From Hyphomicrobiaceae bacterium (GTDB taxonomy: Bacteria; Pseudomonadota; Alphaproteobacteria; Rhizobiales; Xanthobacteraceae): a DNA stretch of 64,000 nucleotides. The stretch is taken from positions 62,001 through 126,000 of the forward strand of contig JAJPJB010000096.1 in assembly GCA_021324465.1 (NCBI GenBank). The letters run 5' to 3'. How positions within the stretch are numbered: the stretch's first letter is position 1; each line of letters opens with the position of its first letter. The position numbers and the translations under genes are program-made. Below the pieces are notes generated by a model that saw nothing but the letters and a program-made list of their open reading frames with translations, was not told the DNA's origin and made no database searches. This document shows, piece by piece, positions 55,919 to 64,000 of the stretch.

Positions 55919-56575
55919 ATGGCAGAGATCAGTGTCGTAAGCACAATGCGTTCCGCCGCCGCCCGCGAGCCCGCGCCCGAGGCGGCCGCCGAGCCGTATT
56001 TCGATCTCATCGAGCTGCTGTTCTTCGCCTATCGCGACTTCGTCGGCGATCCCGACGAGGTTCTGTCAAAGCTCGGCTTTGGTCGGGCGCATCACCGCGT
56101 TCTGCATTTCGTCAATCGCAATCCCGGAATGAAGGTCGCCGAACTGCTCGAGGTGCTGAAGATCACCAAACAGTCGCTTGGCCGCGTGCTCAAGCAGCTG
56201 ATCGACGAAGGCTATGTGGTGCAAAAGCCGGGCGCGAATGATCGCCGGCAGCGGCTGCTCTATGCGAGCCCGGCCGGCGAGACACTGGCGATGAAGCTTG
56301 CCGGCCTGCAAACCGCGCGCATCGCCCGCGTACTCGACGAGCTCGGCCCCGGCGCGCGCGAAGCCGCGCGGCGTTTTCTCGCCGGGATGATCGATGCAAA
56401 GGATCGCGAGGCGGTGCTGCGCATGATCGCGCGCGCCGATTCATTGCGCAGCCAAAATGGCGGCGAACAAAACGGCAGGCAGGACGGCAGCCAAGACGGC
56501 AACCAAGACGGCAGGCAGGACGGCGGGCAAGGTCGAGAGCAAGGGCGGCCGCACGGCAACGGCGACGCATCATGA
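55919..56575 (+). CDS. MarR-family regulator, PetP-like
   Basis: 218 residues from ATG 55919. Winged-helix MarR domain (about 28-165: HRVLHFVNRNPGMKVAELLEVLKITKQSLGRVLKQLID in parts, then GYVVQKPGANDRRQRLLYAS). In Rhodobacter capsulatus a MarR protein (PetP) is encoded with the response regulator PetR and both are needed for cytochrome bc1 function. The arrangement here matches. Residues after 180 form a Gln/Asp/Gly-rich tail from a 12-bp tandem repeat. The ATGA overlap couples it to the next gene. Confidence 0.9.
   Translation: MAEISVVSTMRSAAAREPAPEAAAEPYFDLIELLFFAYRDFVGDPDEVLSKLGFGRAHHRVLHFVNRNPGMKVAELLEVLKITKQSLGRVLKQLIDEGYVVQKPGANDRRQRLLYASPAGETLAMKLAGLQTARIARVLDELGPGAREAARRFLAGMIDAKDREAVLRMIARADSLRSQNGGEQNGRQDGSQDGNQDGRQDGGQGREQGRPHGNGDAS
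56471..56530 (+). repeat. Five 12-bp tandem repeats in the MarR tail
   Basis: Five in-frame units of GACGGCxxxCAx (first unit AACGGCAGGCAG) span 56471-56530. They encode D/N-G-S/R/N/G-Q repeats. A repeat of this length can change copy number by slippage and keeps the reading frame, so the tail length may vary between strains. Confidence 0.9.
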
Positions 56576-57309
56576 GCACGGCCGAGGTCAATGGAGAGCC
56601 GGCGGCGCGCGCGGCACCCAATCCTGCCGATGATGCGCCGCATCTTCTGGTGGTCGACGACGATCGGCGCATTCGTGCGCTGTTGTCCCGCTTTCTGCTC
56701 GGCGCCGGCTATCGCGTCTCGACCGCGGAGACCGCGGCCGAGGCGCGAGCCAAGCTTGCCGGGCTGAAGTTCGATCTGCTCATTCTCGACGTGATGATGC
56801 CGGGCGAGAGCGGCTTCGATTTTGCGCAGAGCATCCGCACCACCTCGACGGTGCCGATCCTGATGCTCACCGCACGCGACGAGGCCGAGAACCGCATCAA
56901 AGGCTTGGAAATCGGCGCCGATGATTATTTGGCGAAGCCGTTCGAGCCGCGCGAGCTGGCGCTGCGCGTCGCCAATATTCTCAAGCGCGCACGGCCGCCG
57001 GCCGCAGCGCCGGTCGAGTCGGTGCGCTTCGGCCCGTTCGTCTATCATCTAGCGCGCGGCGAATTGCGCCGCGGCGAGGAAGTAATCCGGCTCACCGATC
57101 GCGAGCGCGAAATGCTGCGGGTGCTGGCCGCCAGCATCGGTGAGACCGTGCCGCGCCAGGCGCTGGCCGGCAACGGCGACGCGGTCAGTGAGCGCACTGT
57201 GGACGTGCAAGTCAATCGGCTGCGCCGCAAGATCGAGCGCGACCCAAGCAATCCGTTGATCGTGCAGACCGTGCGAGGGGTAGGGTATCGCTTGGTGGCC
57301 AGTAGCTGA
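56572..57309 (+). CDS. OmpR-family response regulator, PetR-like
   Basis: 245 residues. Receiver domain from about 23 with LLVVDDDRRIR, phospho-acceptor Asp in LLILDVMMPGESG, MLTARDEAENR and LAKPFEPREL. Winged-helix effector domain with LTDREREMLRVLAAS and RTVDVQVNRLRRKIERDP. ATG 56572 overlaps the MarR stop. Its sensor kinase follows after 26 bp. Orthologue of PetR by context and motif. Confidence 0.93.
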   Translation: MSTAEVNGEPAARAAPNPADDAPHLLVVDDDRRIRALLSRFLLGAGYRVSTAETAAEARAKLAGLKFDLLILDVMMPGESGFDFAQSIRTTSTVPILMLTARDEAENRIKGLEIGADDYLAKPFEPRELALRVANILKRARPPAAAPVESVRFGPFVYHLARGELRRGEEVIRLTDREREMLRVLAASIGETVPRQALAGNGDAVSERTVDVQVNRLRRKIERDPSNPLIVQTVRGVGYRLVASS

Positions 57310-57335
57310 ACGGACCAAAGGGGCAGGCGGCGCAC

Positions 57336-58814
57336 ATGGCAAGCTTGGATGACGGCATCGGACGCTTGCGCAGCGCCGCCGGCCAATTGGCGGATGCGGC
57401 AAACGCAATCGGGGCCGTCTTTGCCGCGGCGGCGCGGACGATCATCGGCCCGATCCTCGCGCCCATTGTTGGTCCAATTGTTGGTCCCTGGGATCGCTTC
57501 ACGCGCTTGCTCAAATCGGTGATGCCGAAGGGGCTCTATGCCCGTTCGCTGTTGATCATCATCGTGCCGATGGTTGTGCTGCAATCGGTGGTCGCCTTCC
57601 TGTTCATGGAGCGGCACTGGAATCTGGTGACGACCTATCTGTCATCGGCGGTGGCGCAGGAGATCGCCACCCTGATCGACGTCTATCGCACCTATCCGCA
57701 GGATGCCGATCACGCACAGCTGCGCCGCATTGCGCAGGATCGCCTCGGCCTGGTCGTCGATTTTCTCCCCGGCGCGCAACTGCCGCCGCCCGGGCCGAAG
57801 CCGTTCTTCTCGCAGCTCGACGAGGCGCTGTCGCGCGATATCTCGAAGCAGGTCGGCCTGCCGTTCTGGATCGACACCGTCGGCCGTTCCTCGATCGTCG
57901 AAATCCGCATCAAGCTCGACGACACGATCATGCGCGTCTTCGCCCGGCGCGCCGATGTCTATGATCCAAAATCCTGGATCTTTTTAGTATGGATGGTTGG
58001 AACGTCGCTGGTCGTGCTCGCGATCGCCATCGCTTTCTTGCGCAACCAGATCCGGCCGATTGTACGGCTTGCCGATGCCGCCGAGGCCTTCGGCAAGGGC
58101 CGCGAGGCGCAGAATTTCCGGCCACGCGGGGCGCGCGAGGTGCGGCGCGCCGCCGCTGCCTTCCTGGAAATGAAAGCGCGCATCGAGCGTGCCATCGAGC
58201 AGCGCACCACGATGCTCGCCGGCGTGTCGCACGACCTGCGCACGATCCTCACGCGCTTCAAGCTCGAGCTGGCGCTGCTTGGCGATACGCCGGAAATTGA
58301 CGCCATAAAGAAGGACGTCGACGAGATGGCCGGCATGCTCGAAGCCTATCTCGCGTTCGCGCGCGGCGACATGGGCGAGCAGTCGGCGCCGACCGACATC
58401 GCCGCTCTGCTCGAAGAGCTCCAGCTCGACGCCGAGCGGCACGGCCATCGCGCCACCGCGATCTTTCATGGCCAGCCCGAAGTCACCGTGCGGCCAGCGG
58501 CGTTCAAGCGCTGCCTCGCCAATCTGGTCGGCAATGCGGGACGCTTCGGCTCGAGCGTGGCCATCACCGGCCACCGCGATCATCGCTGGCTCACGGTGAC
58601 GGTGGACGATGACGGGCCGGGTATTCCGCCGCATTTGCGTGATGACGTGTTCAAGCCGTTCCTGCGGCTCGACGATGCGCGCAATCAGGATGAGGGCGGC
58701 ACCGGCTTGGGGCTCGCGATTGCGCGCGATATCGCGCGCTCGCACGGCGGCGACATCATGCTCGGCGATTCGCCGCTCGGCGGCTTGCGCGCCACAGTGC
58801 GAGTTCCAGTTTGA
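57336..58814 (+). CDS. Sensor histidine kinase, EnvZ-like
   Basis: 492 residues. Two membrane helices (about 70-92 and 213-235) flank a periplasmic sensor region. The HAMP-like region (RPIVRLADAAEAFGKG) leads to the H-box SHDLRTILTRFKLEL with His299, where the usual Pro after Arg-Thr is Ile304. The ATP-binding region has VDDDGPGIPPHLRDD and GGTGLGLAIARDIARSHGG. An N-terminal extension of about 60 residues (IIGPILAPIVGPIVGP) precedes the more typical MPKGLYARSLL at Met64, so the start could be ATG 57525. It partners the PetR-like regulator. Confidence 0.9.
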   Translation: MASLDDGIGRLRSAAGQLADAANAIGAVFAAAARTIIGPILAPIVGPIVGPWDRFTRLLKSVMPKGLYARSLLIIIVPMVVLQSVVAFLFMERHWNLVTTYLSSAVAQEIATLIDVYRTYPQDADHAQLRRIAQDRLGLVVDFLPGAQLPPPGPKPFFSQLDEALSRDISKQVGLPFWIDTVGRSSIVEIRIKLDDTIMRVFARRADVYDPKSWIFLVWMVGTSLVVLAIAIAFLRNQIRPIVRLADAAEAFGKGREAQNFRPRGAREVRRAAAAFLEMKARIERAIEQRTTMLAGVSHDLRTILTRFKLELALLGDTPEIDAIKKDVDEMAGMLEAYLAFARGDMGEQSAPTDIAALLEELQLDAERHGHRATAIFHGQPEVTVRPAAFKRCLANLVGNAGRFGSSVAITGHRDHRWLTVTVDDDGPGIPPHLRDDVFKPFLRLDDARNQDEGGTGLGLAIARDIARSHGGDIMLGDSPLGGLRATVRVPV

Positions 58815-58928
58815 TTATCTGAATCGAGCCTTGTTTGATCCGCAAATAATCGCACTGTCGCCTTATTTGAACCACGTGTCGTCTTTTACTGCGCGCCCGT
58901 TCTTGGGGACCATTCGGGAGCATCCGGA

Positions 58929-59474
58929 ATGTTGGTGCGCTTGGGCGCCGCGCTTTGCGTCGTCGCGGTGATATTCGGTTATTCATCTCCTTCGATGATC
59001 AAATCAGGAAAATCGCACGGTGCCCTCGCCGCGCCGCTGCCGTCGATAATCGCGCGTCCGCAAAGCAAGCTCGCTGCTGCGGCGCGCGGAGTAACTCTTC
59101 TGGGCACGGCATCAACCTATAATCCGTTCCGGCCGGGCAATCGGGAGGGCAGCATCGAGACCGCGTCCGGCGAGCGCTATGATCCAAACGCCTGGACCGC
59201 GGCGATCCAGATCGATTTGCGCGACCTGTTCGGCGGCGTTCACTACGGCAAGGACTATCGGCCCGCTTATGCACTGGTCGCCAAGGACGACAAGCAAGCT
59301 GTCGTCAAGATAAACGACGTCGGCGAACTCGAGCCGGGCCGCGTCATCGATTTCAACGAGCAGACCATGCGCTACTTCGATCCGACGCTTGAGCGCGGCC
59401 TGATCTCGCTTGTGGAAGTGACGCCATTGCTCGGCGATGACTGGCCGACAGGCCCCGTGGGCGGCGCGGACTGA
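58929..59474 (+). CDS. RlpA-like double-psi beta-barrel protein
   Basis: 181 residues. Hydrophobic export signal (about 1-36), then an RlpA-type DPBB domain: GTASTYNPFRPG, ETASGERYDPNAWTAA, YRPAYALVAKDDKQAVVKINDVG (in parts), and FNEQTMRYFDP. The family includes peptidoglycan lytic transglycosylases of the septal ring. The typical catalytic Asp/Glu of RlpA are not clearly assignable. It lacks the C-terminal SPOR domain of E. coli RlpA. It starts 115 bp after the histidine kinase. Confidence 0.85.
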   Translation: MLVRLGAALCVVAVIFGYSSPSMIKSGKSHGALAAPLPSIIARPQSKLAAAARGVTLLGTASTYNPFRPGNREGSIETASGERYDPNAWTAAIQIDLRDLFGGVHYGKDYRPAYALVAKDDKQAVVKINDVGELEPGRVIDFNEQTMRYFDPTLERGLISLVEVTPLLGDDWPTGPVGGAD

Positions 59475-59630
59475 TCTGAAAGGGCGTCGGCGCCCCGCGT
59501 CTCCTGCCTATCCCCGCCGGCATGCAGTAGCGATGGTCCGTGACTTGCATCTTACGGACTTGAACTTCTGACGTTTTCTCGCCATTTCGGAGCCCAGAAA
59601 GTCATCGGGAGCAACCCGGGGGATCACGTC

Positions 59631-61559
59631 ATGGCTGTCGTTGAAAAAACGGAAGGCAAGTCCGAAAGCCGCCCCTTCGAGGCGGATGTCGCAAAACTGC
59701 TGCACCTGATGGTGCATTCGGTCTATTCTGACAAGTCGGTGTTCTTGCGCGAACTGATCGCCAACGCGGCGGACGCCTGTGAGCGGCTGCGCTACGAGGC
59801 AATCGCCAATCCGGCGCTGCTTGGCCAAGAACCTGATAATGACACGAAGCTTCGCATCACCGTCGCGCTCGATCCGCAAGGCAAGAGCCTTGCCGTCGAG
59901 GACAACGGCATCGGCATGAGCCGCGACGAGATGATCGAGGCGCTCGGTACCATTGCGCGCTCGGGCACCAAGGCATTCCTTGACAAGATCGAGGCCACAC
60001 GCGGCGCCGCCGAGGCGGCGGCCGAAGCAAGCCCGTTGATCGGCCGGTTCGGCGTCGGCTTCTATTCGGCCTTCATGGTGGCCGAACGGGTCGATGTGAT
60101 TTCGCGTCGGGCCGGAACTGAAGAGGCCTGGCAGTGGGCGTCGGAGGGCAAAGGCGAATTTGCCGTTTCGCCGGCGGCAGCAACCGCGGCGCCGCGACGC
60201 GGCACCCGCGTCGTGCTGCATCTGATGGACGACGCCAGGGATTACACCGAACGCTTCAGGATCGAGCAGCTGATTAAGGCGCAGTCCGGCCACGTGCCGG
60301 TGCCGATCTCGATCGTCGACAAACCGGGCGCCGCGCCGGAGGAAATCACCGACGGCGCCGCGCTCTGGGCCAAGCCAAAAAGCGAGATCAAGCCCGCCGA
60401 TTATGTCGATTTCTATCGCAGCATTGCCGGCATGTTCGACGAGCCGGCGCTCACCCTGCATTATCGTGCGGAAGGGCGGCAGGATTACACGACGCTGTTC
60501 TTCGTGCCGAGCACGCGGCCGTTCGACCTGTTTGACCCGGACCGCAAGGGCCGCATCAAGCTCTATGTGAAGCGTGTCTTCATCACCGACGACGCCGATA
60601 TCCTGCCGCGCTATTTGCGCTTCGTGCGCGGCCTGGTCGACAGTGCCGATCTGCCGCTCAACGTGTCGCGCGAAAAGATCCAGGAGAGCCCGCTGCTCGC
60701 CGCCATCCGCAAGAGCGCGACCGGGCGCGTGCTGTCGGAGCTCGAGCGGCTTGCCGAGAAGGAGCCGCAGAATTTCGCCAAAATTTGGGATGTATTTGGC
60801 GCCGTGCTCAAAGAGGGCATCTACGAGGATTTCGAGCGGCGCGACGCGCTCCTCAAACTGGCGCGCTTCAAGACGACGGTCGGCGACGACTGGCGCAGCC
60901 TCAAGGACTACGTCGGCGCGCTCAAGACCAATCAGACCGCGATCTATTATCTCACCGGCGACGATCTCAGGCGGCTGAAGACTTCGCCGCATCTCGAGGG
61001 CTTTCGCGCCCGCGGCGTCGAGGTTCTGCTGTTGCCCGACCCGGTCGACACGTTCTGGGTCATGCCGGGCGTGTCGTTCGATGGCAAGCCGTTCAAATCG
61101 GTCACGCAGGGCGCGGCCGACCTTGCGCTGATCCCACTGCTCGACGCGAAGGGGCAGGCGGGAGCGGACATCGCCGAGTCCGTCAAGCAGTTTCTCGCCT
61201 TCCTGAAAAACACGCTCGGTGACGCGGTCGCCGAGGTGAGGGCGTCGGAACGGCTCACCGACAGCGCGGTCTGTCTGGTGGCGCCGGAATCCGGCCCGGA
61301 CCGGGCGCTGGAAAAGCTGCTTGCTAGTGCCGGGCGGCTGAATTCGGCATCGAAGCCGATCCTCGAGGTCAATCCGCGTCACAAGCTCGTGGTCGCGCTC
61401 GCCGATCTTCCGGGCAGCGAGCGCGCATTCAAAGAGGACGCGGCGCATCTGCTGTTCGACGAGGCACGGATGCTGGAAGGCGACCGACCGGCGGATGTGA
61501 AATTGTTTTCAGATCGGCTCTCACGCGTGCTGGAGCGTTCTCTCGGATCGTCATCCTGA
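59631..61559 (+). CDS. htpG: Molecular chaperone HtpG (Hsp90)
   Basis: 642-residue Hsp90 homologue, a dimeric ATP-dependent chaperone. N-terminal ATPase motifs: LRELIANAADACERLRY, VEDNGIGMSRDEMIEALGTIA, and GRFGVGFYSAFMVAERV. Middle domain: LYVKRVFITDDADILPRYLRFV and LNVSREKIQESPLL. The C-terminal dimerisation domain is complete. Start ATG 59631. The stop codon lies within a palindromic extragenic repeat. Confidence 0.98.
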   Translation: MAVVEKTEGKSESRPFEADVAKLLHLMVHSVYSDKSVFLRELIANAADACERLRYEAIANPALLGQEPDNDTKLRITVALDPQGKSLAVEDNGIGMSRDEMIEALGTIARSGTKAFLDKIEATRGAAEAAAEASPLIGRFGVGFYSAFMVAERVDVISRRAGTEEAWQWASEGKGEFAVSPAAATAAPRRGTRVVLHLMDDARDYTERFRIEQLIKAQSGHVPVPISIVDKPGAAPEEITDGAALWAKPKSEIKPADYVDFYRSIAGMFDEPALTLHYRAEGRQDYTTLFFVPSTRPFDLFDPDRKGRIKLYVKRVFITDDADILPRYLRFVRGLVDSADLPLNVSREKIQESPLLAAIRKSATGRVLSELERLAEKEPQNFAKIWDVFGAVLKEGIYEDFERRDALLKLARFKTTVGDDWRSLKDYVGALKTNQTAIYYLTGDDLRRLKTSPHLEGFRARGVEVLLLPDPVDTFWVMPGVSFDGKPFKSVTQGAADLALIPLLDAKGQAGADIAESVKQFLAFLKNTLGDAVAEVRASERLTDSAVCLVAPESGPDRALEKLLASAGRLNSASKPILEVNPRHKLVVALADLPGSERAFKEDAAHLLFDEARMLEGDRPADVKLFSDRLSRVLERSLGSSS

Positions 61560-61660
61560 GCGGCCGCGAAGCGACCCTCGAAGGAGGCCGCTCGGTAGCC
61601 TCGACTGGCACCTTGTTTCGAGGTTCGGCGCTTCGCGCCGAGCACCCTAGGGTGGCGATG
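61545..61660. repeat. Extragenic palindromic repeat overlapping the htpG stop
   Basis: The end of htpG reads TCGTCATCCTGA, the opening of a REP-type sequence (TCATCCTGAG...CGAAG...), followed by GAGG/CCTC palindromes. TCGGCGC (61625-61631) and GCGCCGA (61635-61641) form a hairpin with a 3-nt TTC loop, between the convergent htpG and tctA genes. It can act as a two-way terminator. The repeat is of a type widely dispersed in related genomes. Confidence 0.75.
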
Positions 61661-61684
61661 CAATCATCAGGGGTGACGCCGACA

Positions 61685-63253
61685 TTATTCCGCCGGCGTG
61701 TGCATCTCCGCGACGGCGGGACGGCCTTCGCCGTGCGCCTGCAACGACGGCTGGATCGGCGCTTTCGAGCCCCTGAGCCTGAAGTAGATCTGCGAGCCGA
61801 TCAAGATCACGCACAGCGCAACGAAGACAGCGCTGATCGGCCGCTCGACGAAGACCAGGAGATCGCCGCGCGAGATCAGCATGGCGCGGCGGAAGTTCTC
61901 TTCGAATCGCGGGCCAAGCACGAAGCCGAGCAGGATCGGCGCCGGATGGAAGCCGAGCCGCAGCAGGATATAGCCGAACAGGCCGATGACGACGACTTCG
62001 CCGACCTGGAAGAAGTCGTTGTTGGCCGCATAGACGCCGATGCAGACGAAGAACATTGCGCTCGGATAAAGATACTTGTACGGGATCGCCAACATCTTCA
62101 CCCAGATGCCGATCAGCGGCACGTTGAGCAGGACCAGCATGATGTTGCCGATCCAGAAGCTCGCGACCAGGCCCCAGAAGATATCGGCGTGCTGCGAAAT
62201 GAGCTGCGGGCCGGGCACGATGCCTTGAATCATCAGGGCGCCAAGCAGCAGGGCCATCACCGCGTCGCCGGGAATGCCGAGACTCATGGTCGGGATAAAG
62301 TCGCCCTGCACGGAGGAGTGCGTTGCCGCTTCAGGGCAGACTACGCCTTCGATCAGGCCGGTGCCGAACTTCTCCGGATGTCTGGAGACTTTCTTTTCCG
62401 TCGCATAGGCGACGAACGAAGCGATGGTCGGCCCGGTGCCCGGAATGAGCGAGCACAAACTGCCGACAATGGTGCCCCGCCACATCGGGAAGAAGGCGCG
62501 CTTGAAATCGGCCTTGCTCGGGCGCATGTCGCGCAGGCCGACATTGGTATATTTGGTGTTGATCGGCGCGACCTGATTGACGCTGCTCATGAACTCGGCG
62601 ATGCCGAACAGGCCGAGCGCAAGCGCGATCAGCTCGATGCCGTCATCGAGCTCGGTCATGCCAAAGGTATAGCGCTCCGAGCCGGTCTCAAGGTCGGTGC
62701 CGACCGAGCCAAGGAACAGACCCAGGATCGTCATGGCCACGCCTTTGAGCGGCGAGCCGCGCGCCAGCGTCGATCCGGCAAGGAGCCCGAGCAGCATCAG
62801 CGTGCAGACCTCGGCGGGGCCGAATTGCAGCGCCGCTTTCACGAGCAGCGGCGACAGAAAGATCATTTCGGTGATGCCCCAGGAGGCGCCGACGAAGGAG
62901 GCGAACACGGTGAGGCCGAGCGCGATGCCGCCGCGGCCCTGTTTGGTCATCGGGAAGCCGTCGAGGCAGGTCACCGCATGCGGCGGGTGGCACGGCAGAT
63001 TGAGCAGAATCGAGCAGATCGCGCCGCCATACTGCGCGCCATACATGACGCCGCCCAGCATCAGGATGGCGGCGACCGGCTTCATGCCGAAGGTCAGCGG
63101 CAGGAGGATCGATATGGTGGCGAGCGGGCCCATGCCCGGGAGAACGCCGACCATGTTGCCGACAAGCACGCCGATGAAGCAGAACACCAGATTGTGCGGC
63201 TCGAACGCGACGCCAAAGCCGTACCAGAGGTCGGTGAGTGCGGTCGAAATCAC
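61685..63253 (-). CDS. tctA: Tripartite tricarboxylate transporter, large permease TctA
   Basis: 522-residue membrane protein with about 12 hydrophobic segments. TctA marks: VGNMVGVLPGMGPLATISILLPLTF (in parts), YGAQYGGAICSILLNLPC, LGIPGDAVMALLLGALMIQGIVPGPQL (in parts), and SLIPGTGPTIASFVAY. It is the sodium- or proton-coupled permease. Start GTG 63253 is preferred: it overlaps the tctB stop (GTGA) and has GGAGG 8 nt upstream. The partner receptor is not in this stretch. Confidence 0.93.
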   Translation of the reverse strand: MISTALTDLWYGFGVAFEPHNLVFCFIGVLVGNMVGVLPGMGPLATISILLPLTFGMKPVAAILMLGGVMYGAQYGGAICSILLNLPCHPPHAVTCLDGFPMTKQGRGGIALGLTVFASFVGASWGITEMIFLSPLLVKAALQFGPAEVCTLMLLGLLAGSTLARGSPLKGVAMTILGLFLGSVGTDLETGSERYTFGMTELDDGIELIALALGLFGIAEFMSSVNQVAPINTKYTNVGLRDMRPSKADFKRAFFPMWRGTIVGSLCSLIPGTGPTIASFVAYATEKKVSRHPEKFGTGLIEGVVCPEAATHSSVQGDFIPTMSLGIPGDAVMALLLGALMIQGIVPGPQLISQHADIFWGLVASFWIGNIMLVLLNVPLIGIWVKMLAIPYKYLYPSAMFFVCIGVYAANNDFFQVGEVVVIGLFGYILLRLGFHPAPILLGFVLGPRFEENFRRAMLISRGDLLVFVERPISAVFVALCVILIGSQIYFRLRGSKAPIQPSLQAHGEGRPAVAEMHTPAE

Positions 63254-63747
63254 AGTTCGCCCCTCCACGTAAAGATCGGCATGGGCACTTGGAGGAAATA
63301 GGAAAACAGCGCGACGCCGAACACGGTCACGACGATGGAGAGAATGACCGTGCTCAGCCAGGAGGCGGTTTTGTCACCGAGCGCGGCGACAAAGACGCAA
63401 GAGAAAGTGGCCGGCGCCATTCCGAAATAGCGGCCGAAAAAGATGAAGGCCACCGGGCTCATCAGGATGCAGAACCAGGCCCACCACTGCGGGTGGTCGG
63501 GCAACAGGCTTTGGTTCTCTTCCTCGCCGTCGGGCGCCATGCCGGCGGCGGCGATAGCGATGCCGATGAGCACGAGAAGCACGCCGAGCGAGGTCGGTAG
63601 GAAGCCCGGGCCCATATGCATGAGCGTGCCGGCGCGATAGGTCGTACCTTTCAGCGCGATGCCGAGACCGAAGAGAACCATCAAGCCGCCGGCGTAGAAG
63701 TCACGCTTGCTCAGCAACTCGCGCAGAGGGCTGGTGGAAAGCCGCAA
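63250..63747 (-). CDS. tctB: Tripartite tricarboxylate transporter, small permease TctB
   Basis: 165 residues with four hydrophobic helices (RDFYAGGLMVLFGLGIAL, LGVLLVLIGIAIAA and two more), the size of TctB. It starts at TTG 63747, supported by GGGAGG at a 5-nt spacing. The longer frame upstream is basic and unlike the family. It is coupled to tctA by a 4-bp overlap. Confidence 0.87.
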   Translation of the reverse strand: MRLSTSPLRELLSKRDFYAGGLMVLFGLGIALKGTTYRAGTLMHMGPGFLPTSLGVLLVLIGIAIAAAGMAPDGEEENQSLLPDHPQWWAWFCILMSPVAFIFFGRYFGMAPATFSCVFVAALGDKTASWLSTVILSIVVTVFGVALFSYFLQVPMPIFTWRGEL

Positions 63748-64000
63748 ATTTTCCTCCCGGCGCCGTCTTTTGGGCCTTTGTCCAAAAATCTCGCCCCGAT
63801 ACTGGTCGAAACGAGGAACTTCAACAAGTCTCGGGATATTCCGTAGCGACCAGGTGTCGCGGAGTCGGCGTGATCGCCTGACGTGCAACGTCCCGGGCGC
63901 GGGTCTCCCGCCGTTTTCCCCCTGCCGTAACGCGCGGCATCGGGGAGACCCTGCATTTTGGCAGGTTCCAGACGATATAGGTCACTGCGTTTGCGCGCAA
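63748..64000 (-). promoter_or_regulatory. Region upstream of tctB
   Basis: 253 bp to the window's end. It should carry the tctBA promoter. There is no convincing reading frame, hairpin or operator in it. The next gene lies beyond the edge. Confidence 0.4.

Overview
This 64 kb window is high-GC chromosomal DNA from an alphaproteobacterium of the Rhizobiales (Hyphomicrobiales), most likely the Xanthobacteraceae/Nitrobacteraceae side of the order (Bradyrhizobium, Rhodoplanes or Pseudolabrys relatives). The evidence is family-level: DUF2093, DUF4170 and DUF2237 proteins, Omp25/31-type porin-like barrels, a lipid A/Kdo cluster with an LpxL-unlike (DUF374) acyltransferase, a PetP/PetR-like regulator pair beside ilvE, and several pieces of tripartite tricarboxylate transporters (Bug receptors, TctA/TctB). 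I found no tRNA, rRNA, CRISPR array, complete insertion sequence, phage module or defence island.

Layout. 1-3.6 kb: the end of a Bug receptor gene, then divergent katG and oxyR (peroxide defence). 3.6-10.5 kb: rsmD-rluB on the minus strand, divergent tadA, then a minus-strand run of zinc-ribbon protein, purD, a fluoroacetate-dehalogenase-like hydrolase, an APH-like kinase and a patatin. 10.5-20 kb: xseA, a small secreted protein, a dienelactone-hydrolase-like protein, DUF2093, then the minus-strand set pmbA, cysQ-like, DUF4170, DUF374 acyltransferase, waaA, lpxK (Kdo/lipid A assembly). 20-36 kb: mostly single genes: DUF6101-like, DoxX, a 42-residue membrane protein, a 669-residue secreted protein that looks like an NlpC/P60-type enzyme, an MBL-fold protein, a HAD protein, an Rrf2 regulator, a cytochrome/beta-propeller protein, ubiA, rsmE, RNase T2, rlmJ and a cold-shock gene with a structured leader.

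36-47 kb: a GST, a threonine-dehydratase-like enzyme, two outer-membrane barrels, uvrC-pgsA-moaD-moaE, a LysR remnant, a lone type I glutamine synthetase, a ClpP-like periplasmic protein and DUF2237. 47-54.5 kb: small secreted proteins, an orphan Bug receptor, a secreted protein with a QPxxWTT-like repeat, the C-terminal remnant of an ammonium transporter, an MHS-family MFS transporter and a non-flagellar MotA/MotB-like pair. 54.7-64 kb: ilvE divergent from marR(petP-like)-petR-like-histidine kinase, an RlpA-like protein, htpG, and tctB-tctA running toward it.

The genes are mainly housekeeping and envelope functions in short operons, with stop/start overlaps marking translational coupling (rluB/rsmD, purD/hydrolase, DUF4170/DUF374, pgsA/moaD, MotA-like/MotB-like, marR/petR-like, tctB/tctA). 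The less ordinary content is in small or repetitive features: an 18-bp perfect inverted repeat at 18376-18431, dispersed palindromic repeats near 43.1, 50.5, 54.7 and 61.6 kb, two gene remnants, a miniprotein, and several secreted proteins of unknown function. I did not find a convincing new multi-gene system. The strongest leads are single loci, listed in the findings.
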